DNA of 47,979 bases. It comes from a virus. The stretch is taken from the IMG/VR virus record IMGVR_UViG_3300045120_000134, positions 1 through 47,979 of that record; one strand, given 5' to 3'. Each line of letters begins with the position of its first letter. Positions within the stretch are counted from its first letter, which is position 1. Below are positions 40,012 through 47,846 of this stretch, one piece after another. The notes beneath the pieces were generated by a model. The model had not been told where the DNA came from, made no database searches, and saw only the letters and a list, made by a program, of their open reading frames with translations. A program made the translations under genes and the position numbers.

Positions 40012-40370
40012 GGCGACCGTCTCTTCTTCTCCCGCCAGCGGGTAAATTCGTTTCTTATGTCGGCGGGAACTGACAACCCGTTGGCGACGTATTTCTTTCG
40101 AGCATAAGTCGCTAACCCACGCTCGAAGGCCGTACGTGCGGCTCGCAGCAAGTCTGCTTCTTCGTGGCAGTCCCGACAAAGCAGCTGCAGATCGCTCATT
40201 CTCTCGTGGCCGAGCCGGTCATAGCTAAGATGGTGGACATCAAGCGCCCGGTGCTCGCTACCGCACTCCTCGCAAACGTGACCGCGAACATCGATCAGTC
40301 TCTCTTTCAATCTCCGCCAGCCAGGACTGGCGATGCGGGCAAGGTAAACCAGTGTCCGACGGTCGCTCAC
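40008..40370 (-). CDS. HNH endonuclease
   Basis: A 120-residue nuclease read from GTG at 40370, which overlaps the helicase stop as GTGA; the long open frame upstream is only a shadow of the helicase. HNH core: CEECGSEHRALDVHHLSYDR (Cys33, Cys36, His46-His47) and LLCRDCHEEAD (Cys65, Cys68, His69). The flanking CxxC pairs bind structural zinc and the second His of VHH is the general base. It could act in packaging, recombination or host DNA breakdown. Confidence 0.82.
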   Translation of the reverse strand: MSDRRTLVYLARIASPGWRRLKERLIDVRGHVCEECGSEHRALDVHHLSYDRLGHERMSDLQLLCRDCHEEADLLRAARTAFERGLATYARKKYVANGLSVPADIRNEFTRWREKKRRSP

Positions 40371-41689
40371 CCGAAGAGCTCCGTCAGTTCGCGAGACTTC
40401 CTCGCCAGGATCTCTTGTATCCGGTCGTCGAGCGTGCCCGCGGCAGCGGCGTGCCTGACCAGGACCCCATCCATCTGCCCTATCCGGTGAACTCTGCACG
40501 CGGCTTGGAAGTTGTCGGCCGGCGAGAAAGAGGCTTCGGCGAAGACCACGTCGGAGCAGGGCGACGTCTTCGAGACGAGGGTGAGGCCGGTGCCGCCAGC
40601 TTGAATTTGACCGATGAAGATCCTCGCCTTGCCCGACATGAAGCGGTCGACTGCCTCGCGCCGCTGATCGAGGTTGTTCCTGCCGTCGAAGGTGACCGGC
40701 TTGTACTGAGCGAGATGTTTGGCGTAGCGATCGATGACGGCGTGGTGGATGCACCAGACGACGAGGCGCCGCTTGTCGTCGCCGTCGAGGAGGTCTTCGA
40801 TCCATTCGACCACCGACGCGGTCTTGGCCAGCCCGAGCAGTTGATTTACGCTCTGAGGGCCGGACTGGGCTTGTAGTTCCGCCAGCAAGGCGTCGTCGTC
40901 GAGTTCGTCCAACGGCAGCGGATCGTTGTGCGTGTCTCCCGCCCACACCGGCAGGGTCACGAAATCGATTGGCGGGAGCTCCGGAAGCACGTCCTTCTTT
41001 TTCGCCATCAGGATCATCGGCGCCAGCCGTGCCCGCAACTCCCCGAGGTTCTTGCTCCCGGTGACCTGCTCGACCCAGTGGTTATTCACCTTGAACTGGC
41101 GGATGTTGCAGTAGCGCGAGAGAAACTCCCCTTCGCGCATCGGCTGCCCCGTGATTGGCGAAACGATCAAGTCGGGGCGGAGATGATAGACCAGCCCCCA
41201 AAGTTCCCCTGCGTGATTGGGCGCGGGCGTCCCGGTCATCGGATGGACCCAACCGAGCCGGCCCTGCCCGAGAAGCTCGAAAACCCGCTTGGCCCGGTTC
41301 GATTTCGGGTTCTTGAGGTAGTGGGCCTCGTCGATGATGGTTGCGTTAAATGGCCCGGTATCTGCGAGATGTTGGGCCACTTTTCCGGACGCCTCCGAGA
41401 GAAGGCCGTAAGAGCAGACGAACACACCATTGAGGGCAGGAACGCCGCCCGGTCGAACGAAGTGGACCGGCGGGGCACCCGGCCACCACCGCTTGATCTC
41501 GGCTTCCCAAACGAGAACCACCGAATGCGGGCAAAGGATAAGCACGCGGCGAAAGCCACGGCTCTTGATCACCTCGAGCGCGACGCGGGATTTTCCCAAG
41601 CCGGGATCGAAAGCATTGAGCACCGGCAAGGCGCTGTGGCCGATCTGGATCGCGGCCTTATCCTGATACGGGTAAAGCTCAGGGGTCAT
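40367..41689 (-). CDS. SNF2-family DEAH helicase
   Basis: A 440-residue SNF2/SWI2-type ATPase. Walker A DPGLGKSR (Lys33), motif II IIDEAHYLKN (DEAH at 120-123), motif III MTGTPAPN, motif V GGTGLTLV, motif VI ACRVHRIGQ. Short SNF2 proteins of this length are common in phage replication operons and translocate on duplex DNA without extra domains. It overlaps the upstream (ATGA) and downstream (GTGA) genes. Confidence 0.9.
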   Translation of the reverse strand: MTPELYPYQDKAAIQIGHSALPVLNAFDPGLGKSRVALEVIKSRGFRRVLILCPHSVVLVWEAEIKRWWPGAPPVHFVRPGGVPALNGVFVCSYGLLSEASGKVAQHLADTGPFNATIIDEAHYLKNPKSNRAKRVFELLGQGRLGWVHPMTGTPAPNHAGELWGLVYHLRPDLIVSPITGQPMREGEFLSRYCNIRQFKVNNHWVEQVTGSKNLGELRARLAPMILMAKKKDVLPELPPIDFVTLPVWAGDTHNDPLPLDELDDDALLAELQAQSGPQSVNQLLGLAKTASVVEWIEDLLDGDDKRRLVVWCIHHAVIDRYAKHLAQYKPVTFDGRNNLDQRREAVDRFMSGKARIFIGQIQAGGTGLTLVSKTSPCSDVVFAEASFSPADNFQAACRVHRIGQMDGVLVRHAAAAGTLDDRIQEILARKSRELTELFG

Positions 41690-41907
41690 TTGTCGACGAT
41701 CTCGAGAAATTGGCGCAACTGCTCTTCGAGCCGCTGCCCTTGCTGCACGTCGCGCCGCCGAACGACTAAGTCCGCGACAAGCTCATCGAGAAGCTGATGG
41801 GCCATGCGGCGCAGTTCACCAAGAAACTCGTCACGCGGCATCGCCCCGGCACGGTATTTCAAGGCCAGCACCTCGAAAGACGCCGTCATATCGTCGATCA
41901 TTTTCAT
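41686..41907 (-). CDS. Small helical early protein
   Basis: A 73-residue all-helical protein from ATG 41907 (MKMIDDMTASFEVLALKYRA, then LLDELVADLVVRRRDVQQGQ), joined by ATGA to both the resolvase upstream and the helicase downstream. Unknown; possibly a helicase partner because of the tight coupling. Confidence 0.55.
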   Translation of the reverse strand: MKMIDDMTASFEVLALKYRAGAMPRDEFLGELRRMAHQLLDELVADLVVRRRDVQQGQRLEEQLRQFLEIVDK

Positions 41908-42353
41908 TTGTGCGTCTCCAGATACCACCACGCCATCAAAAGTGCCTCGGCGCGACCGGCGTCTCGCTTCCTCGCCAACGGCTCCGACAGGTCCGAGAAC
42001 AGCTTCAGGGCCAGTGCCCGGGCTTGCTCTTTGTCGGGACCGAGCCGGAAGTGCTTCTTCCACACCATCGGCGAAACCTCGACGCGCCTGACGACCAGAG
42101 CTGCGAGCACCCCATGGATGATCCCGGTGCCCATGCCGAACCTGAACGAACTTGACACGCCTTGCCTGGGGAAAGCCCCGACCTTCTCGACCACGGCAAC
42201 GCTCGCCGGGAAATGCGCGACGAGGTCGGCGAAGCCGGCAGCGTCGATCATCCGATCCGCGACGGGAACATCGCCGCAAGCCAGTGCCTCACGTTCGTTG
42301 GCGATACCCCAAGCGGCGGACACCGAGCCGGGGTCGACGGCAAAGACGATCAC
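41904..42353 (-). CDS. RuvC-like Holliday-junction resolvase
   Basis: A 149-residue RNase H-fold nuclease. The start GTG at 42353 overlaps the upstream stop as GTGA, matching the rest of the operon; an ATG at 42383 would add ten residues. Acidic centre: Asp7 in FAVDPGS, Glu56 in VAVVEKVGAF, and Asp131/Glu136 in KRDAGRAEALLMAWW. RFGMGTGIIHGVLAAL and WKKHF are also characteristic. It would resolve recombination branches before packaging. Confidence 0.82.
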   Translation of the reverse strand: MIVFAVDPGSVSAAWGIANEREALACGDVPVADRMIDAAGFADLVAHFPASVAVVEKVGAFPRQGVSSSFRFGMGTGIIHGVLAALVVRRVEVSPMVWKKHFRLGPDKEQARALALKLFSDLSEPLARKRDAGRAEALLMAWWYLETHK

Positions 42354-42598
42354 TGCTCGTTCCTTGTCGCCCGCCGCTTCCACTCCTTGGCATCAGCAAT
42401 CGCCTCTTCCAGGGTGGTCTGAAGCTCGACGATACGCGCCGCTGCGATCTGCATGCCTCGGGAGATGAAGCTGACGTTACCCAACTCCGCGTCGGCAGCT
42501 TCCATCATCACGCTGCCAGTGACCAACCACGCGACGATGTCATCATACTCTTCTATCCCGACAGCCTTCACCGTGATCACTGTGGGATCGTCGGTCAT
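42350..42598 (-). CDS. Hypothetical early protein
   Basis: An 82-residue protein from ATG 42598. It is acidic in the first half (VGIEEYDDIVAWLVTGSVMM) with a C-terminal charged helix (RIVELQTTLEEAIADAKEWK). Overlaps: ATGA with the regulator upstream, GTGA with the resolvase downstream. No family is recognised. Confidence 0.55.
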   Translation of the reverse strand: MTDDPTVITVKAVGIEEYDDIVAWLVTGSVMMEAADAELGNVSFISRGMQIAAARIVELQTTLEEAIADAKEWKRRATRNEQ

Positions 42599-42870
42599 AG
42601 CGTCACTTTCCCTCGGACCAGTAGCTGGTCGATGCTCTCGATCGTGCCCGCCTGCAGCGCCCATTTCAGGAACAGCGGCGTCCACTGCGACGGCACCCTC
42701 CCCCGGAACCGCCAGCCATCGACGGTCTTCGGCGCCGGCGGGTCGTAGCCCGCCTTCTTGATCTTGGCGGAGATCTCGGCGCTCGTCCCCAACGAAACGA
42801 GAAGCTGGTAATAGTCCCAGACCGGGACGATCTGGGCCTGCTTCCTTTCGGTCAGAAAAGCGTGAGGCAT
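42595..42870 (-). CDS. Cro-like HTH regulator heading the leftward operon
   Basis: A 91-residue protein from ATG 42870. The helical region LVSLGTSAEISAKIKKAG followed by TVDGWRFRGRVPSQWTPLFL has the shape of YdaS/carph-isopro-type small phage regulators, where the second helix and the W..RG.VP..W segment contact DNA. As first gene of the leftward operon, facing the replication genes across an 87-base control region, it is well placed to repress one or both promoters. Confidence 0.62.
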   Translation of the reverse strand: MPHAFLTERKQAQIVPVWDYYQLLVSLGTSAEISAKIKKAGYDPPAPKTVDGWRFRGRVPSQWTPLFLKWALQAGTIESIDQLLVRGKVTL

Positions 42871-42957
42871 CGGATAAAACCCTTCTTTCGATTTCAAGAC
42901 GTGACATGACGAGACCGACCTGTCAAGTTCGCTTTCCCAACCAGCGGGGAGCTTGCA
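42871..42957. promoter_or_regulatory. Divergent early control region
   Basis: These 87 bases separate the leftward operon from the DNA polymerase gene and must hold promoters in both directions. A perfect leftward TTGACA lies at 42921-42926 (TGTCAA on the top strand), though no good -10 follows at 17 bases. TGACA (42902-42906) and TGTCA (42921-42925) form an inverted pair that could be an operator for the adjacent HTH protein. GGGGAG at 42945-42950 is the polymerase ribosome site. Confidence 0.45.
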
Positions 42958-44898
42958 ATGTCGATCCTGTCGCTTGACTTCGAAACTTTCAATACTTTGG
43001 AATTGAAACACGTCGGCGCCGATATCTACGCGGCTGGCCCTGATCTTGTCGTGACTACAATGGCTTGGGCCTTCGACGACAAACCGATCGAAAGCAGCAC
43101 GTGGCCGAATACCGGGTACTTACCCAGCGAGATCAAACACCACCTGACCGATGGCGGCACGCTCCGCGCCTGGAACGCCGCCTTCGAGTGGTCGATCCTG
43201 CACCATCATTTCCACGTCACGCCACAATGGGAGAACGTCGACTGCACGATGCAGCGGGCGATGTACTCGGGCTACCCCGCTTCGCTCGATCACGCCGGCA
43301 TGGCGATGGAAGTGCCCGCGGCCTTACGCAAGGACGCCGACGGCTACAGACTGATGATGGGAATGGCGAAGCCACGCCGAGCCGGCGGGAGGTGGCACGA
43401 GGACGACCCGAAGCGTCTCGCCCGGCTGGAAGCGTATTGCCGGCAGGACGTCAACGCGGAACGGACGCTGGCCAAAAGGTTAAGGGCGCTGCCGGCGCGC
43501 GAGAAGGAGGTTTCGATCCTGGATCACAAGACCAACCAGCGAGGGCTGGCACTCGACATGAGCCTGATCGAGAAGCTCAGAGATATCGCGCAGGAGGATA
43601 CGAGACACCTCAATCATGCCTGCGCAGTCCTGACCAACGGCGCGGTGACCCTTCCCGCCTCGCAGACGGCGAGGCTTGCCCGGTGGCTGGAAGGGCAGGG
43701 GGTGGTGGTCCAAGGCGGCCTCGACAAGGAGGAAGTGGCGGATCTCCTGGAGAAGGGGGTGCAGACCGACGAGGCCCGGCAGGTGCTGCTGATCCGGCTC
43801 GAGATCGCCAAGAGCTCGACGCGAAAACTCTTGGCCATGACCCGCTGCGCCGGCCCCGACGGCCGGGTGCGCGGGCAGATCCAATATTACGGAGCAAGTC
43901 GCACGGGACGCTTCGCCGGAAGGCTGATACAAGTGCAGAACTTCCCCAGGCCGACGCTTCCCAAGAAAGACCTGTCTCGCGCGGTTTCCGACATCAAACG
44001 CGGATATGATCGCGACTGGCTCGACGCCGTTTATGGGCAGCCCCTGGATATCGTCGCCCAAGCCTTGCGGAGCTGCATCGTGCCCGGAGCCGGGAAGGTC
44101 TTCGTCACCTACGACTTCAAGCAGATCGAGGCGCGGGTATTGGCGTGGCTGGCCGGTGCCGCGGGTACGCTCAAGGCGTTTGTCGACGGCGAAGACGTCT
44201 ACGTCAGGGAGCAAAAGAGGATCGGACTTAGCTCGAGGTTAGCTGGGAAAGTGGTCGTGCTGGCATGTGGGTATCAGATGGGACCGGCCCGCTTCCAGGC
44301 GACCGCGAAGACTTATGGGTTGGACCTCGATCTCAACCAAGCCAAAACGATCGTCGAGGCGTGGCGCGAGGCCAACCCCGAGATCGTCTCGCTTTGGCAC
44401 AGGGTCGGCGACACGTTCAGACAAGCCTTGCGGACGCCCGGCCCCGTCGCGGTGAACTCCAAGATGGGTTTCATCCGCAGGCTGGAGCCCGACGGCAAGG
44501 TCACTATCGCCATGACGCTGCCTTCGGGCAGATACCTTTATTACCGAAACGTCAGGATCATGCCCGGGAAATACCCCGGCGGCGAGCTCACCTACAACGG
44601 CGTCGACCAAACCACGAAGCGCTGGGACGTGATCAAGACCTATGGCGGGAAGCTGGTCGAGAACTGGGTGCAGGCGGTGGCCAGGGATTGCCTGGTCGAT
44701 GCGGCCTTGAGGATCGAGAAGCTCGGGCTCGGGGAATTAGTAGTTACGGTCCACGACGAGCTGGTCGAGGAGGTCGAGGCGGGCATGGCCAATGCCCGGA
44801 TGCCGCTGATTCTTGCCGAGGTCGAGAAGTCGCCGGACTTTGCTCCGGATCTACCAATTGCGGCTGAAGGTGGAATTCGTACCAGCTATGGTGTCTGA
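42958..44898 (+). CDS. DNA polymerase, family A with 3'-5' exonuclease
   Basis: A 646-residue replicative polymerase. The DEDD exonuclease has LSLDFETF (Asp7, Glu9), RAWNAAFEW and YCRQDVNAE. The polymerase has motif A VTYDFKQIEARVLAW (Asp386), motif B RLAGKVVVLACGY (Arg427, Lys431, Tyr439) and motif C VTVHDELVEEV (Asp600, Glu601). No 5' nuclease domain is present, as in T7 gp5. Motif A has DFKQIE in place of the usual DYSQIE, as in several related phage enzymes. The primase-helicase is next downstream. Confidence 0.93.
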   Translation: MSILSLDFETFNTLELKHVGADIYAAGPDLVVTTMAWAFDDKPIESSTWPNTGYLPSEIKHHLTDGGTLRAWNAAFEWSILHHHFHVTPQWENVDCTMQRAMYSGYPASLDHAGMAMEVPAALRKDADGYRLMMGMAKPRRAGGRWHEDDPKRLARLEAYCRQDVNAERTLAKRLRALPAREKEVSILDHKTNQRGLALDMSLIEKLRDIAQEDTRHLNHACAVLTNGAVTLPASQTARLARWLEGQGVVVQGGLDKEEVADLLEKGVQTDEARQVLLIRLEIAKSSTRKLLAMTRCAGPDGRVRGQIQYYGASRTGRFAGRLIQVQNFPRPTLPKKDLSRAVSDIKRGYDRDWLDAVYGQPLDIVAQALRSCIVPGAGKVFVTYDFKQIEARVLAWLAGAAGTLKAFVDGEDVYVREQKRIGLSSRLAGKVVVLACGYQMGPARFQATAKTYGLDLDLNQAKTIVEAWREANPEIVSLWHRVGDTFRQALRTPGPVAVNSKMGFIRRLEPDGKVTIAMTLPSGRYLYYRNVRIMPGKYPGGELTYNGVDQTTKRWDVIKTYGGKLVENWVQAVARDCLVDAALRIEKLGLGELVVTVHDELVEEVEAGMANARMPLILAEVEKSPDFAPDLPIAAEGGIRTSYGV

Positions 44899-44965
44899 AG
44901 TAAGTCTTGCACTCTGTGCGTGACAGCGAAGTTCTTCTGCGCCATCATCCACCGCCTTTTGAGAA

Positions 44966-45007
44966 AAAGACCGGCAGCCCTGTGCAAGAGCTGCCGGCAG
45001 GTCTTTC
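44966..45007 (+). terminator. Hairpin between polymerase and primase genes
   Basis: AAAGACCGGCAG and CTGCCGGCAGGTCTTT pair as two stem blocks (GGCAG/CTGCC, then AAAGACC/GGTCTTT) with a GGCA bulge on one side. Only three T follow, so it may be a weak terminator or attenuator lowering primase relative to polymerase, or an RNA structure in the 177-base leader. Confidence 0.45.
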
Positions 45008-45075
45008 CCAAAACAAGAGACCATCATCACCAACCCCATAGCCCAAGGCCAGTAACGAAGGAGAGTTTTCGTACC

Positions 45076-47445
45076 ATGCCTCACCCCGCTTTCCAACAGC
45101 CTTTGCCCGCATCCGGCAGCGACGCCACCGAATGGGCCCTCGATACCTTGTTTGGCGTCCACAAGCCGGAAGCCTGGATCGCCGCGGTGACCGATCCCGA
45201 CAAGGCCGGCGACTGGCAGGGGTCGCGCTACAAGGCCCTCGCCAATAGTCCCATGGTCATTGACCCGGACGCCGGGCACTACGTCTGCATCGCCCTCCTG
45301 GTGCCCGGGGAAGCGCGCCACGCCGAGAACGTCGAAGCCGTGACCTGCGCCGTGCTCGATGACGTCGGTAAGCTGGGGCTCCCCAACACGAAGCTCGACG
45401 AGGATCTCCTCGAGCTGCTGCCGGAGCCGACATTCACAGTCGAGACTTCACTCGGGAATTCGCAAGTCTTCTTCGCCTTCGATCCACCGGCATCGGCAGC
45501 CGCCTACGAACGCTTCGCCGACGACCTGAAGCGGTCGGCTTATGGCGGAGGGATTCGAGACGGGACTTCCCTGGTCCGCTACGTCAGGCTTCCTTCGGGC
45601 AAGAACCCGAAGCCCGGGCGGGGCAAGTTCGAGACGAGACTTACCCAGGCCACGGGGGAGAAATTCTCCCTCGAAGAGCTGCGCCAAGCTTTCGGGCTCG
45701 GGGCGGGCACGGGCACGGGCACGGCGGGCAGCGCCACGCCGAAGGGCGCCAACACCAAGAGCGACGACGCTATTCCCGAAGCCCTGCTTCTGCCGGAAGA
45801 CGAAGCCCTCGCCCTGGTCAAGGAAATCATGGCGTTGATCCCGAACAAAGGTGTTGGCCGGGAGGACTGGATCGGCATCGCCTTCGCCATCTGGAACGCC
45901 TCGGGGGAGAACGAGGACAGCTACGATGTGTTCTTGAGCTGGACGGCGACAAGGGTCGAGAAGGGCGTCGATCCCGACAAAGATACGAAAGACGTCTGGG
46001 ACCATCGGCTGGGGACGAAGGCCGGGGTTCAGACGCTGATCAAGCATCTGGGCTTCCAGCAGACGCCGGCAGCCAATGCCATGATTGAGAAGGTCAAGCA
46101 GATCCAAGCCAGGAGCGGCGGGGTATTCGAGGCGCTGCCTGGGGATAATAGCGGGGATAACTCTGCGGGCATGGGCATGGCGGGCACCGCCACGGTCACA
46201 GCCAAAGAGAAAGACCGCTGGAAACTCCTTCGTGAGGCTACCAACTCCTGGCCAAGCCGCGACAAGGTGGTCAACGCCGGCGGCGACGGCAATGTTGCCC
46301 GGCGAGACGGCTTCGCAGTCTTTGGGAAAGGGGCGAAGTCTGGGCCGGCCCAGGCACGGCCCTACATCACTAACCGCCATGCCCGGGGCCTGGTGTCGGT
46401 GCTTCAGGGCATCCCGGGCAAGGGCAAGACGGCGGTCGCCGTGGCGACCATGAATACGATCGCCAGCGAGAAGCCAGGTCTGGTCGGGCTGAGTGAAGTG
46501 CTTCGCTGCGGCGCCTCGGTCTACATGGCAGCGGACAGCGAGAAGGCCGACGAGTTCAAAAGAAGGGACGAAGCCTTTCGGCAGCGGCATGGCCTGACGG
46601 ATGCTGACTTCAGGCACAATATCTACGTGGTCGACGAGCCCGGGGCTTTTCTCGAGAAGCTCCCCGGCGACGTGTGGGCACCAAGCCTGTGGATGATCGC
46701 GCAGGCCAAAGTCCTGGCGGAGCTGCGCGAGAAGGAGAAGCTCGCGGTGATCGTCGCGGATACGCTCGGCGGGATGTCGGGCGGCGGCAAGCTCAACGAC
46801 GAAGCTGATATGCGGGCAGTCATGCGGGTGGCGCAGACGCTGGCTTATGGCCTCAACTGCTCGGTGGATCTGATCAATCATTTGACCAAGGGCGGAGCGA
46901 AGACCGACCAGGAGAGCATGGACGCCGGCAGCGGGGCGCGGTCGTTGACCGCGACGCCGCGGTTCGTGACCAACGTCATCGAAGAGGGCAGCGACATGAT
47001 CAAGCTGTTCAGCGCCAAGGGCTCCTACAGGGATGGCCCGCGGGGTATGGAGATCCTGCAATGGGTGTCCGAGGCGATCCCAGTCGAGGTGTGGGACGAG
47101 GGGGTCTTGACGGGCACGGACATGGCCAGCATCGGGGTTCTCGTTCCTGTCAATCCTTTGGTGCTGGCGCAGGGGCGTGAAGACATCGCGGTGACCGCGA
47201 TCGAGGATGCCATCCGGGACGGCGCGATGGTGATAAGGACGCAGATCGCTCGGGGCGGGCGTCCTGGAAAAGACCATGCCGGGGTCATCGTGCGAGAGGC
47301 GACAGGATTACCTCAAGTGGCAGCGGAAGAGTTAGTCTCTCGATTGATTGAGCAAGGACGCTTGGTGGCAACATCGAGATATGACGCCAAACGCAAAGGC
47401 AGTGTGGACGTAATCACGGTGGACGGGGAGGGCAATGGGCTATGA
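45076..47445 (+). CDS. Primase-helicase (PriCT + RecA-like AAA_25)
   Basis: A 789-residue protein from ATG 45076, with AAGGAGAG at 45057-45064; an earlier in-frame start at 44920 would read through the hairpin. The N-terminal 220 residues look like an archaeo-eukaryotic/RepB-type primase (FFAFDPPASAAAYERFADD, LVRYVRLPSGKNPK). A Gly/Thr linker coded by GGGCAC repeats follows, then a PriCT-like helical domain (about 243-330) and a RecA-fold helicase with Walker A GIPGKGKTAV (Lys451) and Walker B LAVIVADTLGG (Asp562). Such fusions prime and unwind at the origin; the candidate origin is directly downstream. Confidence 0.85.
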   Translation: MPHPAFQQPLPASGSDATEWALDTLFGVHKPEAWIAAVTDPDKAGDWQGSRYKALANSPMVIDPDAGHYVCIALLVPGEARHAENVEAVTCAVLDDVGKLGLPNTKLDEDLLELLPEPTFTVETSLGNSQVFFAFDPPASAAAYERFADDLKRSAYGGGIRDGTSLVRYVRLPSGKNPKPGRGKFETRLTQATGEKFSLEELRQAFGLGAGTGTGTAGSATPKGANTKSDDAIPEALLLPEDEALALVKEIMALIPNKGVGREDWIGIAFAIWNASGENEDSYDVFLSWTATRVEKGVDPDKDTKDVWDHRLGTKAGVQTLIKHLGFQQTPAANAMIEKVKQIQARSGGVFEALPGDNSGDNSAGMGMAGTATVTAKEKDRWKLLREATNSWPSRDKVVNAGGDGNVARRDGFAVFGKGAKSGPAQARPYITNRHARGLVSVLQGIPGKGKTAVAVATMNTIASEKPGLVGLSEVLRCGASVYMAADSEKADEFKRRDEAFRQRHGLTDADFRHNIYVVDEPGAFLEKLPGDVWAPSLWMIAQAKVLAELREKEKLAVIVADTLGGMSGGGKLNDEADMRAVMRVAQTLAYGLNCSVDLINHLTKGGAKTDQESMDAGSGARSLTATPRFVTNVIEEGSDMIKLFSAKGSYRDGPRGMEILQWVSEAIPVEVWDEGVLTGTDMASIGVLVPVNPLVLAQGREDIAVTAIEDAIRDGAMVIRTQIARGGRPGKDHAGVIVREATGLPQVAAEELVSRLIEQGRLVATSRYDAKRKGSVDVITVDGEGNGL

Positions 47446-47450
47446 CCACC

Positions 47451-47697
47451 CGGGAAACTCCCGTGAAACTACCCCCCTTGCGTATTGAAACCGTTTCCCT
47501 TGATTTCTGGCTGATTTCCGCCATACCCGGGAAACTATTTTTGAGGCCATACGGGAAACTTCTAAAACGACTAGAAAAGGAGGTTTCTATAATCAAAGGC
47601 GATAGGCGAAATTACCGCAGAATTCCGCCATATTTTAGCACCCGGAAAACTCCAAATAGTTTCCCGTATAAAAATCCCCCGTACCACCCGCGAAACT
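47451..47697. repeat. Iteron-like CGGGAAACT repeats
   Basis: Exact CGGGAAACT at 47451-47459, 47528-47536 and 47552-47560, and in inverted orientation (AGTTTCCCG) at 47658-47666. Near copies: CGTGAAACT 47462-47470, GTTTCCC 47493-47499, CCGGAAAACT 47642-47651, CGCGAAACT 47689-47697. Multiple 9-base sites in both orientations beside a replication gene resemble initiator-binding iterons. Confidence 0.65.
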
Positions 47698-47726
47698 CCC
47701 CCTAAAGGGGAGAGTTTGCGCGGTAC
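47681..47726. repeat. Large imperfect hairpin in origin candidate
   Basis: GTACC (47681-47685) ... CCGCG, AAACTC, CCCC, then a TAAA loop, then GGGG, GAGTTT, GCGCGG, TAC (to 47726). Most bases of the two arms pair, with small bulges. One arm contains the last iteron variant (CGCGAAACT), so the structure and the repeats overlap. No strong T-run follows rightward (GGGTTTACGG), so a plain terminator is less likely. Confidence 0.55.
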
Positions 47727-47846
47727 GGGTTTACGGCCGTCGAGTTCCCCGTACTATTCAATGCTATCGGCTGCCGATCGAGGTCGATTAGGATAGACCG
47801 ACAAAAATTCCGCCGTTTGATCCCTACAGGGAAATTTCAAAACCGT

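Larger units (their letters stand above)
47446..47846. other. Non-coding, AT-richer region: candidate replication origin
   Basis: This 401-base stretch is clearly more AT-rich than its neighbours and carries the CGGGAAACT repeats, a long hairpin and A/T-rich segments (AAAATTCCGCC, AATTTCAAAACCGTTTCAATTC). It directly follows the primase-helicase gene. An 87-residue open frame (47442-47705) overlaps the primase stop by ATGA, but the DNA repeats fall in different reading phases, so it is not called a gene. Confidence 0.55.

Noticed and set aside
40371-40946. N-terminal part of a 312-residue HNH protein
   Set aside because: These codons lie antiphase inside the SNF2 helicase and are Arg-rich; the GTGA overlap at 40367-40370 gives a clean 120-residue HNH gene.
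42595-42870. Lysogeny repressor
   Set aside because: The protein is Cro-sized and no integrase, excisionase or attachment site was seen, so a temperate lifestyle is not supported.
45448-47277. 609-residue leftward open frame opposite the primase-helicase
   Set aside because: Shadow of a gene with clear Walker motifs; no plausible fold or start signal.
47442-47705. 87-residue rightward frame overlapping the primase stop by ATGA
   Set aside because: The coupling is suggestive, but the CGGGAAACT repeats fall in different codon phases, rare codons (CTA, ATA, AGG) are frequent and no fold is evident. DNA-level function explains the region better.
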